NCBI GenBank assembly: GCA_949297285.1
Contig: CASFRL010000141.1
Coordinates: forward strand, 1-36,174
Direction: 5' to 3'
Length of the DNA stretch: 36,174 nucleotides
Origin: an uncultured Bacteroidales bacterium
Lineage (GTDB): Bacteria > Bacteroidota > Bacteroidia > Bacteroidales > Coprobacteraceae
Position 1 is the stretch's first letter; each line of letters begins with the position of its first letter. Below the pieces are notes generated by a model. The model was not told where the DNA came from and made no database searches. It worked only from the letters and a program-made list of their open reading frames with translations. The position numbers and the translations under genes were made by a program. This document shows positions 1-7,661 of the stretch, piece after piece.

Positions 1-163
1 GTTCTGTATGCTCTTTCGGCTGCGCCATAATAGCTTTAAAACAAACGCACCCGTATTTATGGACAAGTGTCAAGGGAAGATTAAAACCTGCCGTCCAATT
101 CATATCGGCTTCTAAAGGGAGGAAAGGGTAGAAACATCTACCATGATAGACTGCAATAAAAAG
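1..163 (-). other. Left-edge open frame, coding status unclear
   Basis: On the minus strand one frame stays open from a TAG at 164-166 to the left edge, with an ATG at 101-103 (MNWTAGFNLPLTLVH...). It has no recognisable domain, an unusual GCVCF cysteine cluster, no visible promoter box and no upstream start. A plus-strand frame is also open from the left edge to a TAA near 113-115, so openness alone proves little. It may be the 5' end of a gene continuing off the window, or a copy of an interspersed intergenic sequence. I do not assign a function. Confidence 0.15.
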
Positions 164-169
164 CTAAAT

Positions 170-221
170 GAATATTCCTCTAAAATCGGAATATTTGTTA
201 TTTTTGATTTTAGAGGAATAT
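170..221. repeat. Strong inverted repeat with two alternative pairings
   Basis: Bases 172-187 (ATATTCCTCTAAAATC) are perfectly complementary to 206-221, giving a 16-bp stem with an 18-nt loop. The first 8 bases (171-178, AATATTCC) can instead pair with 188-195 (GGAATATT) inside that loop, so two exclusive hairpins are possible. It lies 36 nt past the stop of the minus-strand gene at 257-937 and may end that transcript, but no clean T-run follows on either strand. Confidence 0.45.
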
Positions 222-256
222 GCTTAAATATGTATCTATAAACTTCTATTCAATTC

Positions 257-937
257 TTATTTTAGCATCAAAACAAAATCTCCATTCAATGCAACAGACT
301 GTTCATTCTTTGATTTATCTTGATAGCTAAAAATTCCGGCATAATTGATGCGTATCCATTTTGCATCTTTATCGTACTCAGCATTTAATGTAACATTAAA
401 GTTAGAAAAAGATGCGGTAGGAACAATATCACATTTAAGAATGTTACATTCCTCTTTCACAGCATCGTATGTGTACCATACAGAACATTCAAGATCTGTA
501 TTTTCCACATTTTTTGCTTGATAAATAACCGCTTTATCTTTACAAAAACGAATATGTTCATCTATGCGAAACAATATTTCTTGCTCCCATTTTGCACCGG
601 TATCTATATTTGGAAACATATTTACGGTATATAACTCCCCTTTTTGATTTGTATATTCCCCTTTTTCAATAGCGACACACGTCGGTTTGATAATTTTTTC
701 ATAAAGAAATTTCTTCTTATCAAGAGACATTTCTTTTCTCAAAAAACTATAATCTACCTCGAATATACTGCTCATAGTCTTCCACAACTGAAATTCCTCT
801 GTTGAGACTTTTTCTTTCACCCAATCAGGAACAACTCCTACCGGAGAATATTCTGGAGAAGAAACTTCTTGCGCTTTTTGCGCATACAATGCAACAAACG
901 ACAAAAAGAAAATACAAAATAGGGTACAACGTTTCAT
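257..937 (-). CDS. Secreted protein of unknown function, 226 aa
   Basis: The protein starts with a clear Sec signal peptide (MKRCTLFC then a hydrophobic core, likely cut after ALYA before QKAQE), so it should be exported to the periplasm or beyond. The mature part is soluble-looking and rich in charged residues. It contains VPDWVKEKVSTEEF near residue 36 and ends in a segment that looks beta-rich (VTLNAEYDKDAKWIRINYAG). I see no catalytic motif and do not recognise the family. The ATG at 935-937 begins exactly at the signal peptide. The upstream region is very A+T rich and has only a near-match -7 box (TATCTTTT at about 1007-1014, minus strand). It appears to be a single-gene unit; the hairpin at 170-221 lies just downstream. 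Confidence 0.75.
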   Translation of the reverse strand: MKRCTLFCIFFLSFVALYAQKAQEVSSPEYSPVGVVPDWVKEKVSTEEFQLWKTMSSIFEVDYSFLRKEMSLDKKKFLYEKIIKPTCVAIEKGEYTNQKGELYTVNMFPNIDTGAKWEQEILFRIDEHIRFCKDKAVIYQAKNVENTDLECSVWYTYDAVKEECNILKCDIVPTASFSNFNVTLNAEYDKDAKWIRINYAGIFSYQDKSKNEQSVALNGDFVLMLK

Positions 938-1247
938 GGATATTTATTTTATAATTAGTTATTTAACAGATAAATTTTATATATAATTTTTTAACATCCT
1001 ACACTAAAAAGATAGCTCCGATCAAATTCAAAACAGGAAATCATACAATTATAAGGCTAATCTCCAACTCATAACATAGGAATCGACAACTACACTACTT
1101 ATAAATTTTCTGCAATGTAGAGTTCTTTGTTTTTTAAAAATAAACTTTATGTTTTATTAATCGACCCGCTTAACGGTTAATATTCTTTAATATTCAACAT
1201 TTTTCAATATCTGCCTTTTCTTCAAAGGTTATCGACTTTATTGCAAT
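938..1247. other. A+T-rich intergenic stretch without a gene
   Basis: This stretch separates the secreted-protein gene from the tRNA terminator. It should hold the promoter of the gene at 257-937 (near-match TATCTTTT on the minus strand at about 1007-1014). No convincing reading frame or RNA gene is visible; repeated TTTAATATTC-like words around 1180-1200 look like low complexity. Confidence 0.4.
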
Positions 1248-1285
1248 AAAAAAAGTGTGTCAAGACTATTGTCTTGACACACTTT
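1248..1285 (-). terminator. Terminator of the initiator tRNA
   Basis: A perfect 15-bp stem (1252-1266 with 1271-1285; arm GTGTGTCAAGAC) closes a 4-nt loop. On the minus strand it is followed by a run of T (A-run at 1248-1254 on the plus strand). It begins about 20 nt beyond the 3' end of the tRNA, so it is a Rho-independent terminator for that transcript. Confidence 0.85.
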
Positions 1286-1307
1286 ACTTAATTTATTCTT
1301 TCTTTAG

Positions 1308-1379
<72 letters not shown>

Positions 1380-1392
1380 ATGTTTGTGAGTG

Positions 1393-1423
1393 CAAAATTA
1401 CAAAAAATATTATACAGAACAAA
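1393..1423 (-). promoter_or_regulatory. Bacteroidetes-type promoter of the initiator tRNA
   Basis: On the minus strand TTTG (1420-1423) is followed after 19 nt by TAATTTTG (1393-1400), an exact match to the TTTG-N19-TAnnTTTG housekeeping sigma consensus of Bacteroidetes. Transcription would start near 1386, about 7 nt before the mature tRNA 5' end at 1379. Confidence 0.85.
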
Positions 1424-1529
1424 TTTCTCCCATATTTTTTTGTTTTAGATATCTATCGAAATATGTTTTTTAGGTTATCCCCTTCATATCCGATCTCAAA
1501 ATTTATATCGTACATGACGAGTCTAAGGT

Positions 1530-2414
1530 CTATTGCAAAGAGAGAGCAAAGGAGACGACAACCGTTTTTACCCCGGCTTCGGGATATTTACTCACATAAT
1601 AATCTGTAAGATCTTTATATAAATATGGTGCGATATTCCGGATAATATCTGTTTTTAGTGAGGCATTTTGAACAATGAATACATCAAACGAATGATATAT
1701 ATTTTCATCGTCAAGTTCATTCATAAAATCCCACTTCATCGTACCACAAATTTGACCTTCGGGTCGAAGCATTTTGTATGATAATGGAAATTCTGTATTC
1801 GGATCCTCCACATCCGTCTTTTTTATGTACCCTTGTCCTTTCGTATTATTTCCATCATCCATAACGATCCATTTCGAAAATCCGGCATCATACAAAAGAT
1901 AGTGATCGTTTAGCGGAAGAATAGGATTTGCTTTTAAATCCGCTTCAATGACTTCTTTGCTATCAGCTTCTATCGCATATTTGTATTCCGGCATAAATCG
2001 ATCTTTATAATACCATTCGGGAATAAAGTGTAAGGGTAAAGCCTCTGAATCCTTTTTCTCTTTGGAGAGTAACTCCAGCAAATTACGTTCGGACCATGCC
2101 GGTTGTCCCATTCTATAATCCAAATAATCGGTTTCACTGATTCTTATCTTGTACTCATACCCTTCTTCAAAATCAAATCCGCCAATGCTGCCCAAACTTT
2201 CCCATTCATCAGATTGCTCTGTCTTTACGGCATATACATTTGTCAAATAATTTTCTCCTTCGGCTGTAAGTACACCGGGAATCTTATGGGATGCAAGGGT
2301 AAGGACATATTCTTTATAACCTGTTATTTTTCTTTCATCCTCATTTTCACATCCTGCAAAACTAAACAAGCACAAGGACAGCATTACTATTCCTAATATT
2401 TTTTTGGTTTTCAT
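1530..2414 (-). CDS. Lipoprotein of unknown function, possibly DUF4377-like, 294 aa
   Basis: The N-terminus is a lipoprotein signal: positive start MKTKK, a hydrophobic stretch, then lipobox FAGC with Cys about residue 22. The protein should therefore be lipid-anchored, probably in the outer membrane. Residues about 60-110 (EWESLGSIGGFDFEEGYEYKIRI) resemble the small Bacteroidetes DUF4377 module, recognised here only from its W...I.GF.y..GyeY pattern. The remainder (about 120-294) is a second globular part I do not recognise, ending ...VVSFALSLQ. No catalytic motif is apparent. The ATG at 2412-2414 coincides with the signal peptide start. It lies 94 nt downstream of the YdeI-like gene on the same strand and could be co-transcribed with it. 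The lipoprotein call is secure; the domain name is tentative. Confidence 0.75.
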   Translation of the reverse strand: MKTKKILGIVMLSLCLFSFAGCENEDERKITGYKEYVLTLASHKIPGVLTAEGENYLTNVYAVKTEQSDEWESLGSIGGFDFEEGYEYKIRISETDYLDYRMGQPAWSERNLLELLSKEKKDSEALPLHFIPEWYYKDRFMPEYKYAIEADSKEVIEADLKANPILPLNDHYLLYDAGFSKWIVMDDGNNTKGQGYIKKTDVEDPNTEFPLSYKMLRPEGQICGTMKWDFMNELDDENIYHSFDVFIVQNASLKTDIIRNIAPYLYKDLTDYYVSKYPEAGVKTVVVSFALSLQ

Positions 2415-2508
2415 AGATAAAGACTATTTTAATATTATATTCTGCAATATTTCCCCTGACCGTATCCTACTATTCTACATAAATATCTGCTTTTATTATT
2501 CCCCCACT

Positions 2509-3075
2509 TTATAACCGGCCATTATCATTCCACTCACCGTAAAGAATGCCTTTCCGCGTATTTTCTATAAATTTATTCAACCGGTTTTTGAAAAGCTCCG
2601 GCTGATGTTTTTTTATCTGAATGGTATCTATCCGAACCCGTTTATACAAATCAGGGAACTGGCAAAAATTTTTCCACACCAACGGATCGGATTGCAATTT
2701 CCGAAGAATATCTTTATCTATTACAAAACCTTTTTCCGACATATCCGGCAAAACTGCTCTCCCTGCATCGGTCATCAAACCAAGCCGTTCCATTCTGCGG
2801 CATCTCTCCTTGTTCAATTCCGACCAATTGCTGCGAGATCTTCGAGGGCAAAGTCTTTGTGCTGTTACGACATCTGAAATCCTCTTAGTCGTACTATCTA
2901 TCCAGCCGAAACACAAAGCCTCTTCTACGGCATCGACATACCAAAAAGTTTTACTGTCAATAGGTTTCCCTCGTTTGACCACAACCCAACATTCCGGCTC
3001 CTTGTCATGATTTTGTATTAACCATTCTCTCAATTCTGATCTTGATTTAACATCCAATAAATTACGTATTGCCAT
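2509..3075 (-). CDS. YdeI/OmpD-associated family protein, about 188 aa
   Basis: The sequence fits the YdeI/OmpD-associated (bacteriocin-protection) family. The N-terminal part SELREWLIQNHDKEPECWVVVKRGK is followed by the family hallmark VEEALCFGWIDS (about residues 58-70), and then by TAQRLCPRRSRSNWSELNKER. The family is cytoplasmic and its biochemical role is poorly known; E. coli YdeI was linked to stress and peptide resistance, which I cannot confirm here. I chose the ATG at 3073-3075. A longer version begins at TTG 3094-3096, but its extra residues MPKDKKD are not part of the family pattern. A promoter-like TATGTTTG lies about 100 nt upstream. The lipoprotein gene follows in the same direction. 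Confidence 0.82.
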   Translation of the reverse strand: MAIRNLLDVKSRSELREWLIQNHDKEPECWVVVKRGKPIDSKTFWYVDAVEEALCFGWIDSTTKRISDVVTAQRLCPRRSRSNWSELNKERCRRMERLGLMTDAGRAVLPDMSEKGFVIDKDILRKLQSDPLVWKNFCQFPDLYKRVRIDTIQIKKHQPELFKNRLNKFIENTRKGILYGEWNDNGRL

Positions 3076-3176
3076 ATCTTTTTTATCTTTAGGCAAGAGA
3101 TTTATTATATATAATTATAAAGAATATTCATGATATATTTCAAACATTTTCCTCTTCTTGTATCATCTTGATTTAA

Positions 3177-3184
3177 CAAACATA
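3177..3184 (-). promoter_or_regulatory. Possible -7 box for the YdeI-like gene
   Basis: On the minus strand the bases read TATGTTTG, an exact TAnnTTTG match. It would give a leader of about 95 nt before the ATG at 3075. No -33 element sits at the usual 19-21 nt distance, so the call is tentative. Confidence 0.4.
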
Positions 3185-3227
3185 CTATAATATAAACGAT
3201 TCTTTTCTGTCAATACTGCATAAGTAA

Positions 3228-3276
3228 TATAAAAAATTAAAATCTCAGATCTTTCAAATGACGATCTGAGATTTTA
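3228..3276 (-). terminator. Terminator of the GH2 gene
   Basis: A 14-bp stem (3238-3251 with 3263-3276; core AATCTCAGATC) with an 11-nt loop lies 22 nt past the GH2 stop. On the minus strand it runs directly into a T-rich tail (AATTTTTT). Confidence 0.85.
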
Positions 3277-3297
3277 TAAATAATTATCCGAATTAAT

Positions 3298-5115
3298 TTA
3301 CTGATTCAATGCGTTACAAATACGTGTATTTATTTCATTTATCCGTTTCTCATCCAGCTTTACAATCTTCCGATCATAGGTTATCAAACCATTAACTTCG
3401 ACCTCTACATCAGTAGTTTGCGTATAAACAGCGGCAGAAAATCCTTTAGAAATCATATTATACAATTGGTTTGCATACTTTACATATTCGTCGGTCGCCT
3501 CTTTCGAAGAATTGAACTGAATATATCCCCAATTGCGGTCAGGTTCCCAAAGGTGATCTTTTACAATAAATCCTATCCCACCATATTCGCCCAAAACCGT
3601 GGCACGTTGCGCATCATATAGATATAAATCGGGAGTCGGATAGTTATGCAAATCGAGCATATCCCCACAAGTAAAGTGATTTCCTCCACTTGCCGGATTT
3701 ACCAAACGGGTAGGATCATACTGTTTTGTCCATTCTGCAATCTCAACGGTTTTAAATTGTCCCCAAGCCTCATTAAACGGTACCCAAGTACCTATACACG
3801 GATAAGAATAGAGATAATCGATAATTTCTTTCCACTCTTTCCGGTAACAAGCTTCCGATTCTGCAGAACGATACATTTCGGGACCTTCGTAGTAACTGCG
3901 GTTCTGCCATTGTTGCGCCCGGTCTCCACTCGGCATGTCTTGCCAAACAATAATACCCAGCCTATCGCAATGCGTATACCAACGTGCAGGCTCTACTTTG
4001 ACATGCTTCCTTATCATATTAAAGCCCAATTCTTTCGTTTTTTCGATATCATACTTCAAAGCATCATCGGTAGGTGCCGTATATAATCCATCGGGCCACC
4101 ACCCTTGATCCAACGGTCCGAACTGAAATAAAAAGCGATTGTTCAATTTCAACCGGACAACTCCCGATGCATCGCGGCCGACAGAATATTTACGCATTGC
4201 GGCATAACTGTCTACCTGATCCAAAACCTTATTACCATTTTTCAAGGTTATTTTTAATGTGTATAAAAAGGGCGAATCGGGGCTCCACAGTTTACAATCC
4301 CGAGGCATCGACACAACGACAGGCTGCCGATTGATACTGCGCGCAGTTGCCACTAAATTCGATTCATCATAAACGTTAACCTCAAGTATATCCTCGGCAG
4401 AGATGAGATTGCGATCGACCTCTACGGTCAGCGAATGTTTGTCGATATCCGGTGTAATGCGCAAATGCTCTATATGGTTGTCCGAAACAGGTTCTAACCA
4501 TACTGTTTGCCAAATACCCGTAACAGGAGTGTAATAAATGCCTCCGGGATTTTTCACTTGTTTGCCCCGCGGCTGATAACCATCATCGGTAGGGTCCCAA
4601 ACTTTCACGAGCAGTTTGTTATCGCCTTTCGTTGCAAGAGCAGATGTTATATCGAAATAGAAAGGGGCATACCCTCCGGTATGGCTGCCTACTTTTATAT
4701 CATTCACCCATATATCGGTTTTCCAGTCTACGGCTCCGAAATGGAGTAAAACTTTTTTATTTTTCCAAGATGATGGAATTGTAAACGTACGGCAATACCA
4801 CAACTCTTTTTCACGCCCAACTTTTTTCCCGACACCCGACAATGCCGATTCGACAGCAAAAGGTACCAATATCTGCCCGTCAAATTTCTCCGGAAGATTT
4901 TGCCCGAAATCGGTTATGGCATATTCCCATAAACCATTCAGATTTTTCCATTCACTACGCTCCATAATCGGACGGGGATATTCCGGCAATACCGAATTTA
5001 CATCCACATTTTCAGCCCAAGGGGTTAAAATTCTATTGCCGACAGGCTTCCATTGAGCATTAGCACTTACAAATAATGACAGCAGGACAATAACTACAAA
5101 AATATTTTTTTTCAT
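3298..5115 (-). CDS. Secreted glycoside hydrolase family 2 enzyme, 605 aa
   Basis: GH2 enzymes are retaining exo-glycosidases (beta-galactosidase, -glucuronidase or -mannosidase activities); the substrate cannot be read from sequence. After a signal peptide (MKKNIFVVIVLL...SANA) come a sugar-binding jelly-roll domain (about 45-195, with LWYCRTF and DWKTDIWVN), an immunoglobulin-like domain (about 205-300) and the TIM barrel. The barrel shows FNMIRKHVKVEP, then VPFNEAWGQ with the predicted acid/base Glu449, and VLGEYGG with the predicted nucleophile Glu510. The enzyme is predicted periplasmic. The ATG at 5113-5115 is preferred over TTG at 5137-5139 because it starts the signal peptide and the TTG lies within the promoter box. 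It lacks the C-terminal domains of LacZ-size proteins. It is a single-gene unit with its own terminator, divergent from metY. No SusC/SusD pair is nearby, so it is not in a typical polysaccharide utilisation locus. Confidence 0.92.
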   Translation of the reverse strand: MKKNIFVVIVLLSLFVSANAQWKPVGNRILTPWAENVDVNSVLPEYPRPIMERSEWKNLNGLWEYAITDFGQNLPEKFDGQILVPFAVESALSGVGKKVGREKELWYCRTFTIPSSWKNKKVLLHFGAVDWKTDIWVNDIKVGSHTGGYAPFYFDITSALATKGDNKLLVKVWDPTDDGYQPRGKQVKNPGGIYYTPVTGIWQTVWLEPVSDNHIEHLRITPDIDKHSLTVEVDRNLISAEDILEVNVYDESNLVATARSINRQPVVVSMPRDCKLWSPDSPFLYTLKITLKNGNKVLDQVDSYAAMRKYSVGRDASGVVRLKLNNRFLFQFGPLDQGWWPDGLYTAPTDDALKYDIEKTKELGFNMIRKHVKVEPARWYTHCDRLGIIVWQDMPSGDRAQQWQNRSYYEGPEMYRSAESEACYRKEWKEIIDYLYSYPCIGTWVPFNEAWGQFKTVEIAEWTKQYDPTRLVNPASGGNHFTCGDMLDLHNYPTPDLYLYDAQRATVLGEYGGIGFIVKDHLWEPDRNWGYIQFNSSKEATDEYVKYANQLYNMISKGFSAAVYTQTTDVEVEVNGLITYDRKIVKLDEKRINEINTRICNALNQ

Positions 5116-5136
5116 GATATAATAAAATTTTTGGCT

Positions 5137-5144
5137 CAAATGTA
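5137..5144 (-). promoter_or_regulatory. -7 box for the GH2 gene
   Basis: The minus strand reads TACATTTG, an exact TAnnTTTG match, placing transcription start near 5130, about 15 nt before the ATG at 5115. A second match (TATTTTTG, minus strand, 5230-5237) lies further upstream and could be an alternative. Neither has a clear -33 element. Confidence 0.5.
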
Positions 5145-5274
5145 AAATTTGCGCCGAAATAATAACAGGAATATTTTCTCAATTTATAGCAATATTGTCT
5201 CAGAAATAAAATTAATTGTATCAAATTCTCAAAAATACCGGCCAACAACATCTAATTCTTCCACTATCAATAAA

Positions 5275-5293
5275 GATAAGCCTTCGTCTTATC
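5275..5293. promoter_or_regulatory. Inverted repeat upstream of the metY promoter
   Basis: GATAAG (5275-5280) and CTTATC (5288-5293) form an inverted repeat with a 7-nt spacer, about 23 nt before the -7 box of metY. The position would suit an operator for a sulfur- or methionine-responsive regulator, but the arms are short and this is inference. Confidence 0.3.
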
Positions 5294-5315
5294 ACTATCA
5301 TCAATAATTATTTTC

Positions 5316-5323
5316 TATTTTTG
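5316..5323 (+). promoter_or_regulatory. -7 box for metY
   Basis: TATTTTTG is an exact TAnnTTTG match. Transcription would start near 5330, giving a leader of about 36 nt. No consensus -33 element is seen; the nearby GATAAG/CTTATC repeat may mark regulated use. Confidence 0.5.
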
Positions 5324-5365
5324 TAACCGACTTTAATTTTTAATGCAACAAAAACAAATAAATAT

Positions 5366-6649
5366 ATGAAAAAAGATTTCAGTCGGGCAACTCTTTGCGT
5401 ACAAGGGGGATGGACTCCGAAAAATGGAGAACCGAGGGTATTGCCCATTTATCAAAGTACTACATTCAAATATGATACGAGCGAACAAATGGCAAAGCTA
5501 TTCGATTTGGAAGAATCGGGCTATTTTTATACCCGGCTACAAAATCCGACGAATGATGCCGTAGCTTCTAAGATAGCAGCATTGGAAGGGGGTGTCGGTG
5601 CCATGTTGACGTCATCGGGACAAGCTGCCAATTTTTATGCAATCTTCAATATCTGCGAAGCCGGCGACCATTTTGTATGTTCGTCCACTATATACGGCGG
5701 AACATATAACTTGTTCGGTGTAACATTAAAGAAATTGGGTGTCGAGTGCACATTTGTCAATCCGGATGACAGCGAAGAAGAAATCAGCAAAGCTTTCCGT
5801 CCAAATACCAAAGCGCTGTTTGGAGAAACAATATCGAACCCGAGCATTGATGTTCTCGACATTGAGAAATTTGCTCGAATTGCGCACAAACACGGTGTTC
5901 CCCTGATTGTAGACAACACTTTTGCCACACCGATCAATTGTCGTCCGTTCGAATGGGGTGCCGATATTGTGACCCATTCTACAACAAAATATATGGATGG
6001 ACATGCTACTTGTGTCGGAGGTGCAATTGTCGACAGTGGAAACTTCGACTGGGAAGCTCATGCCGACAAATTCCCCGGATTAACGCTGCCGGATGAGTCG
6101 TATCACGGACTGACCTACACAAAAGCATTCGGAAAGATGGCTTACATCACGAAAGCTACGGCTCAACTGATGCGCGATTTAGGTTCTATACAATCTCCTC
6201 AAAACGCATTTTTATTAAACCTCGGGTTAGAAACTTTGCACCTGCGTGTTCCCCGTCATTGTCAAAATGCTCAGAAAGTTGCCGAATACCTTGAGGCTAA
6301 TAAAAAAGTCGCATGGGTCAACTACTGCGGATTAAAAAGCAGCAAATATTATGACCTGGCACAAAAATACCTGCCCAACGGGTCTTGTGGGGTTATCGCT
6401 TTCGGACTGAAAGGGAAACGTGAAGATGCTATCAAATTTATGGACAGTTTAAAATTAGCTTGTATCGTTACTCACGTCGCAGATGCCCGCACATGCGTCC
6501 TGCACCCGGCAAGCCATACCCATCGACAACTCACCGACGAACAACTGATCGAAGCCGGAGTTGCTCCCGACCTGATTCGTTTGTCGGTCGGAATTGAAGA
6601 CGTAAACGACATTATCGCAGACATAGAACAGGCTTTGTCTAAAATCTAA
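5366..6649 (+). CDS. metY: O-acetylhomoserine sulfhydrylase (MetY), 427 aa
   Basis: This PLP enzyme of the Cys/Met metabolism family makes homocysteine from O-acetylhomoserine and sulfide in the cytoplasm, the direct sulfhydrylation route to methionine. Visible signature parts include PIYQSTTFKYD (about 28-38), YFYTRLQNPTNDA (about 54-66, the phosphate-contacting YTRxxNPT), the glycine-rich SSGQAAN, the PLP-contacting VDNTFATP, and HSTTKYMDGH with the Schiff-base Lys208. The C-terminus DLIRLSVGIEDVNDIIADIEQAL is typical. The length and the insert GIAFGLKG-type region (here VIAFGLKGKREDA) favour MetY over the shorter MetB/MetC enzymes (about 380-390 aa). It is a single-gene unit with promoter and terminator, divergent from GH2. 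Reaction choice between O-acetyl- and O-succinyl-homoserine is inferred from family habit. Confidence 0.93.
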   Translation: MKKDFSRATLCVQGGWTPKNGEPRVLPIYQSTTFKYDTSEQMAKLFDLEESGYFYTRLQNPTNDAVASKIAALEGGVGAMLTSSGQAANFYAIFNICEAGDHFVCSSTIYGGTYNLFGVTLKKLGVECTFVNPDDSEEEISKAFRPNTKALFGETISNPSIDVLDIEKFARIAHKHGVPLIVDNTFATPINCRPFEWGADIVTHSTTKYMDGHATCVGGAIVDSGNFDWEAHADKFPGLTLPDESYHGLTYTKAFGKMAYITKATAQLMRDLGSIQSPQNAFLLNLGLETLHLRVPRHCQNAQKVAEYLEANKKVAWVNYCGLKSSKYYDLAQKYLPNGSCGVIAFGLKGKREDAIKFMDSLKLACIVTHVADARTCVLHPASHTHRQLTDEQLIEAGVAPDLIRLSVGIEDVNDIIADIEQALSKI

Positions 6650-6685
6650 ACAGACAAATACCCGTTTTATATTATTGAACAATAC

Positions 6686-6740
6686 ATACGAATAGTGTAG
6701 GGAAAGAATTTCTTTTTTCCCTACACTATTCGTATTTTTT
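6686..6740 (+). terminator. Terminator of metY
   Basis: A perfect 20-bp stem (6686-6705 with 6716-6735; core GAATAGTGTAGGG) with a 10-nt loop is followed by six T. It lies 37 nt past the metY stop. Confidence 0.92.
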
Positions 6741-6811
6741 ATCTCTACTTTTAAAACCCTACATTACCGCCATACGAAAAACAATCACAAAATAGCCTAA
6801 TATAAAAACAC

Positions 6812-6841
6812 CAATCTTTTCAAAAACAGAGATTGTTTTTT
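6812..6841 (+). terminator. Second, weak terminator-like hairpin
   Basis: CAATCT (6812-6817) pairs with AGATTG (6830-6835) and six T follow. It has the form of a short Rho-independent terminator but no gene precedes it within the 70 nt after the metY terminator, so it may be a back-up or a chance structure. Confidence 0.3.
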
Positions 6842-6904
6842 CAGGTCGCTTTCCAACCAATTAGATAGAAAAGGCGTTTTTAACAAAAAATAATAGCCTT
6901 ATTA

Positions 6905-6935
6905 TTGCCTAAATCTAAATTTATATATTTATTTG
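6905..6935 (+). promoter_or_regulatory. Probable promoter of the TetR-led efflux operon
   Basis: TTG (6905-6907) is followed after 20 nt by TTTATTTG (6928-6935), one mismatch from TAnnTTTG. The start point would be near 6942. The spacing is exact for Bacteroidetes promoters, but the surrounding sequence is so A+T rich that chance matches are likely. Confidence 0.4.
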
Positions 6936-6939
6936 CGTT

Positions 6940-6957
6940 TTTAATAAACCTATTAAA
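6940..6957. promoter_or_regulatory. Candidate TetR operator over the start site
   Basis: TTTAATA (6940-6946) and TATTAAA (6951-6957) form an inverted repeat around AACC, right over the predicted transcription start. A direct repeat TATATTAAT (6971-6979 and 6988-6996) follows at 17-bp spacing. Autorepression by the first gene product is typical of TetR proteins, so an operator here is expected. The low-complexity bases make the identification uncertain. Confidence 0.3.
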
Positions 6958-7006
6958 TAATATAATTAAATATATTAATCAAATAACTATATTAATACTG
7001 TATAAA

Positions 7007-7630
7007 ATGGCAAACACCGAAACACACCACAACATGGAACTGGAAATATTAAAAGCTGCAGAACAGCTTTTTTTAGATAAAGGTTTTGCTCATACATCAA
7101 CAACGGAAATTGCCAAAATGGCCGGGTGCAATCAGACATTGATACACTACTATTTCCGCACAAAAGAGAACCTATTTAACCGCATTTTCGAAAAAAAATT
7201 GGAATATATAATTCCTAAATTGTTCGAATTGAGTCAACAAAAAGTTCCATTTCTTGAGAGAATACGACAGATTATCGAAGTTCATTTTTCTATTTTATTG
7301 CAAAACTCAAAATTGCCGAGATTGATCTTGAACGAATTGAATTCGAACACGCAACATACCGAATGGTTACGGAAATTATTGCTGGAGAAGATAAAACCAT
7401 ATTTTCTACAATTTGAGAAAGAGCGCAAACAAGCTATTCGGCAAGGAGAGATTCGTCCGATAGAATCGGAAACTCTACTTTTCGATATCTTATCGATGAA
7501 TGTCTTTATATTCCTTGCATATCCTACACTCTGCACAATGGCCGGGAAAACACCCGAAGACTTCGAGCAGATCGTAGAAGCTCGCAAGAAAGAAGCGATT
7601 ATTCTTATCACAAACGGACTCCGTCCATAA
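7007..7630 (+). CDS. TetR-family transcriptional regulator, 207 aa
   Basis: The N-terminal domain is a clear TetR DNA-binding unit: ILKAAEQLFLDKGFAHTSTTEIAKMAGCNQTLIHYYFRTKENLF at about residues 13-56, with the recognition helix around NQTLIHYYF. The C-terminal ligand-binding half (about 60-207) is helical and not specific to a known ligand. Such proteins usually repress their own gene and a neighbouring exporter until a small molecule binds. I chose ATG 7007-7009. A reading from TTG 6905 would add 34 hydrophobic, Asn/Ile-rich residues encoded by what looks like the promoter and operator. The gene is first in a same-direction run with tolC, fusion protein, ATPases and permeases, the order seen for E. 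coli CecR (YbiH) with YbhGFSR. Confidence 0.92.
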   Translation: MANTETHHNMELEILKAAEQLFLDKGFAHTSTTEIAKMAGCNQTLIHYYFRTKENLFNRIFEKKLEYIIPKLFELSQQKVPFLERIRQIIEVHFSILLQNSKLPRLILNELNSNTQHTEWLRKLLLEKIKPYFLQFEKERKQAIRQGEIRPIESETLLFDILSMNVFIFLAYPTLCTMAGKTPEDFEQIVEARKKEAIILITNGLRP

Positions 7631-7661
7631 AATACAGATGCTAACCATAAAACAATTCCCC

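Noticed and set aside
1..115. Plus-strand frame open from the left edge to a TAA near 113-115
   Set aside because: Short, no recognisable motif, cysteine-rich and antisense to another open frame. Neither could be supported as coding.
3298..5115. Polysaccharide utilisation locus around the GH2 gene
   Set aside because: No SusC/SusD pair, sulfatase, other glycosidase or hybrid regulator is nearby.
6905..7006. N-terminal extension of the TetR protein from TTG 6905
   Set aside because: The extension is Ile/Asn/Leu-rich and encoded by A+T-rich promoter-like DNA; the ATG at 7007 gives a normal TetR start.
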